Assembly: GCA_910579335.1 (NCBI GenBank)
Contig: CAJTUQ010000064.1
Span: 1-16,222, forward strand
Length of the DNA: 16,222 bases
Direction: 5' to 3'
Source of the DNA: an uncultured Dorea sp.
GTDB taxonomy: Bacteria > Bacillota > Clostridia > Lachnospirales > Lachnospiraceae
In this document: one piece after another, positions 14,778-16,222 of the stretch
Numbering within the stretch: position 1 is the first letter of the stretch
How the letters are laid out: each line of letters starts with the position of its first letter
The notes under the pieces: generated by a model
Database searches by the model: none
What the model saw: only the letters and a program-made list of their open reading frames with translations
Told to the model about the DNA's origin: nothing
Translations under genes and position numbers: made by a program

Positions 14778-15342
14778 GCTTTATGACTCCCATCTTATCG
14801 AAGGGGAAAATTCGAATCCACGCTTTTCCAAGCAAATCCTTTCTTGTCAGGATGCCTACGCTCGGATCACGGCTGTCTGAACTGTGATTCCGGTTATCGC
14901 CCAATACAAAGTATTCGTTTTCCCCCAATGTAAGCGGCTCATCTGCAATGCCGGAACTTTCCATAACCTCGGCGCCGTAAACATCTGTCTCTAGCAGCTC
15001 CCCGTCAATATACGCATATCCATCAACGACCTGCACTGTCTCGCCCGGAAGTCCGATGATGCGCTTAATATAATATGTATTGTCTTCATATTTATATGGA
15101 AATACGATAATATCAAAACGTCTTGGATCTTTGAACCGGTATGACAGCTTATCCACTATCAGGTTATCCCCGGAGCTTAACGTCGTCTCCATAGAATGTC
15201 CGCTTACTCTTGTCCGCTGGCCGACATAAGTGAGAATCAGATAAGTAAGGCCCACAACGACTAAAAGGTATAAAACCCATCCGAAAAGCTCTTTCACTAT
15301 GTTTTTCTCACCGTCTCTGTCTTCATACTCACGCTTTGCCAT
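14770..15342 (-). CDS. lepB: Signal peptidase I
   Basis: 190 residues, the compact Gram-positive form (SipS/SipT-like). One N-terminal membrane helix (about 22-40); SGHSMETTL (48-56) with nucleophile Ser50; DIIVFPY (77-83); YYIKRIIGLPGE (90-101) with general base Lys93; and YFVLGDNRNHSSDSR (144-158), the box E equivalent. Role: membrane serine protease cutting signal peptides of exported proteins, presumably including the secreted LRR protein of the capsule locus. GAGGAGC precedes the start by about 7 nt. Lies 26 nt after the RbgA gene and overlaps rnhB by 8 nt. Confidence 0.97.
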   Translation of the reverse strand: MAKREYEDRDGEKNIVKELFGWVLYLLVVVGLTYLILTYVGQRTRVSGHSMETTLSSGDNLIVDKLSYRFKDPRRFDIIVFPYKYEDNTYYIKRIIGLPGETVQVVDGYAYIDGELLETDVYGAEVMESSGIADEPLTLGENEYFVLGDNRNHSSDSRDPSVGILTRKDLLGKAWIRIFPFDKMGVIKHE

Positions 15343-15368
15343 TTTTCATGCTCCTCATCTATCTTTAT

Positions 15369-16208
15369 TTAACATTTCTCTAACGTAATTCTTCCTATCC
15401 TCCCGTTGCGGAAGTCATCTAACAGCAGGTGCGCCGCCTTCTCGGTATCCAGTTCGTTCCCCCTCACAATACAGTTCCTGCTCTGTGCAATACGTCTAAG
15501 CATTCCGTAGCTGTCCGTACACGTCTCCACATGATACTTATTTTCCAGCACTCCCGGATACTCCGATGCCATAAAGCGGATAAATTCCGCCGCAAGCTCT
15601 TCTGTATTCAAAATTTCATCCTTAATGGAGCCGATAAAAGCAAGAGACAGTCCCACTTTTTGGTCTTCAAATTTCGGCCAGAGGATTCCGGGCGTATCTA
15701 AAAGCTCCACCTGCCTGTTCAGGCGAATCCACTGCTTCCCCTTCGTGACGCCGGGTTTATTTCCAGTTTTTGCACATGCCCTGCCCGCCAATGCATTAAT
15801 AAACGTAGATTTTCCTACATTGGGGATTCCGACTACCATTGCGCGTACAGGCCGGTTTCGTATTCCCCTCTTTTTGTCTCTCTCAATTTTTTCCCGGCAG
15901 GCCTCTCCGATAACATTTTGGATCGCTTTCATTCCGCTTCCTTTTTTAGAATTTACTTTTACGGCCAAAAAACCCTGCTCCCCAAAAGACTTTAACCATG
16001 CGTCGTTCCACTTCTCCTCCGCCATATCCGATTTATTAAGCAGCACAAGCCTCGCTTTGTTTTTTCCAAGTTCGTCAATATCCGGATTGCGGCTGCTGAT
16101 CGGAATCCTTGCATCCACAAGTTCGATTACCAAATCGACCAATTTTATATTCTCCTGCATCATACGTTTTGCTTTCGTCATATGTCCAGGATACCATTGA
16201 AAATTCAT
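15369..16208 (-). CDS. ylqF: Ribosome biogenesis GTPase YlqF/RbgA
   Basis: 279 residues. Circularly permuted GTPase order: G4 NKSD (58-61), then G1 GIPNVGKST (127-135), G2 threonine in KPGVTKG (151-157) and G3 DTPG (171-174), after the family's start NFQWYPGHMTKA. Role: GTPase needed for late 50S subunit assembly in the cytoplasm. The C-terminal domain (about 190-279) is the RNA-binding part. AGAGGGG 6 nt before ATG supports the start, 14 nt from the right edge. First visible gene of the housekeeping cluster; in related genomes rplS often lies upstream, which would be outside this window. Confidence 0.97.
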   Translation of the reverse strand: MNFQWYPGHMTKAKRMMQENIKLVDLVIELVDARIPISSRNPDIDELGKNKARLVLLNKSDMAEEKWNDAWLKSFGEQGFLAVKVNSKKGSGMKAIQNVIGEACREKIERDKKRGIRNRPVRAMVVGIPNVGKSTFINALAGRACAKTGNKPGVTKGKQWIRLNRQVELLDTPGILWPKFEDQKVGLSLAFIGSIKDEILNTEELAAEFIRFMASEYPGVLENKYHVETCTDSYGMLRRIAQSRNCIVRGNELDTEKAAHLLLDDFRNGRIGRITLEKC

Positions 16209-16222
16209 AATCTGCCCCTCTA

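Noticed and set aside
15625..16200. 191-codon plus-strand ORF opposite ylqF
   Set aside because: Exact antisense of a fully motif-supported GTPase; no ribosome site or family likeness.

Overview
The window looks like chromosomal DNA of a Gram-positive Clostridia member, most likely a Lachnospiraceae-type gut anaerobe. This is inferred from the moderate G+C, strong AGGAGG-type ribosome sites, a Firmicutes-style tyrosine-phosphorelay polysaccharide locus (CpsB/LCP/CpsC/CpsD), and the RbgA-LepB-RNase HII gene order. No rRNA, mobile element, CRISPR array or phage gene was seen, and species cannot be fixed from sequence alone.

Positions 1-7698 (all minus strand) hold the 5' part of an extracellular/capsular polysaccharide operon, read right to left: PHP-type tyrosine phosphatase (CpsB), LytR-CpsA-Psr protein, chain-length modulator (CpsC), BY-kinase (CpsD), a small secreted leucine-rich-repeat protein, a membrane NDP-sugar 4,6-dehydratase (CapD/PglF type) and a DegT/EpsN-type sugar aminotransferase that runs off the left edge. 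The first four control polymer length and attachment. The last two would make a 4-amino-4,6-dideoxy sugar of the bacillosamine type. The most striking element is the putative operon promoter: a perfect TATAAT abuts a run of ten G (minus strand) lying between it and a weak -35-like TTGCAT, the layout of a slippage-driven phase-variable promoter. This would also mean that the CpsB start is 7636 and not the upstream ATG at 7669, which lies inside the promoter.

Positions 7829-9386 (plus strand, divergent) encode the ATPase and permease of a nitrate/sulfonate/taurine-type ABC importer with no substrate-binding protein beside it. A methyl-accepting chemotaxis protein (minus) converges on it, and a terminator lies between them. 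Upstream of the chemoreceptor is a 430-nt stretch without an established gene. It carries a TATAAT hexamer, a perfect 16-bp palindrome and small ORFs on both strands.

A tRNA-Thr(CGT) with a clear promoter and terminator follows. The rest (11922-16208, minus) is a compact housekeeping cluster: RbgA/YlqF GTPase, signal peptidase I, RNase HII, YraN, PgeF and an MscS-type channel, with gaps of about 45 nt or less or short overlaps.
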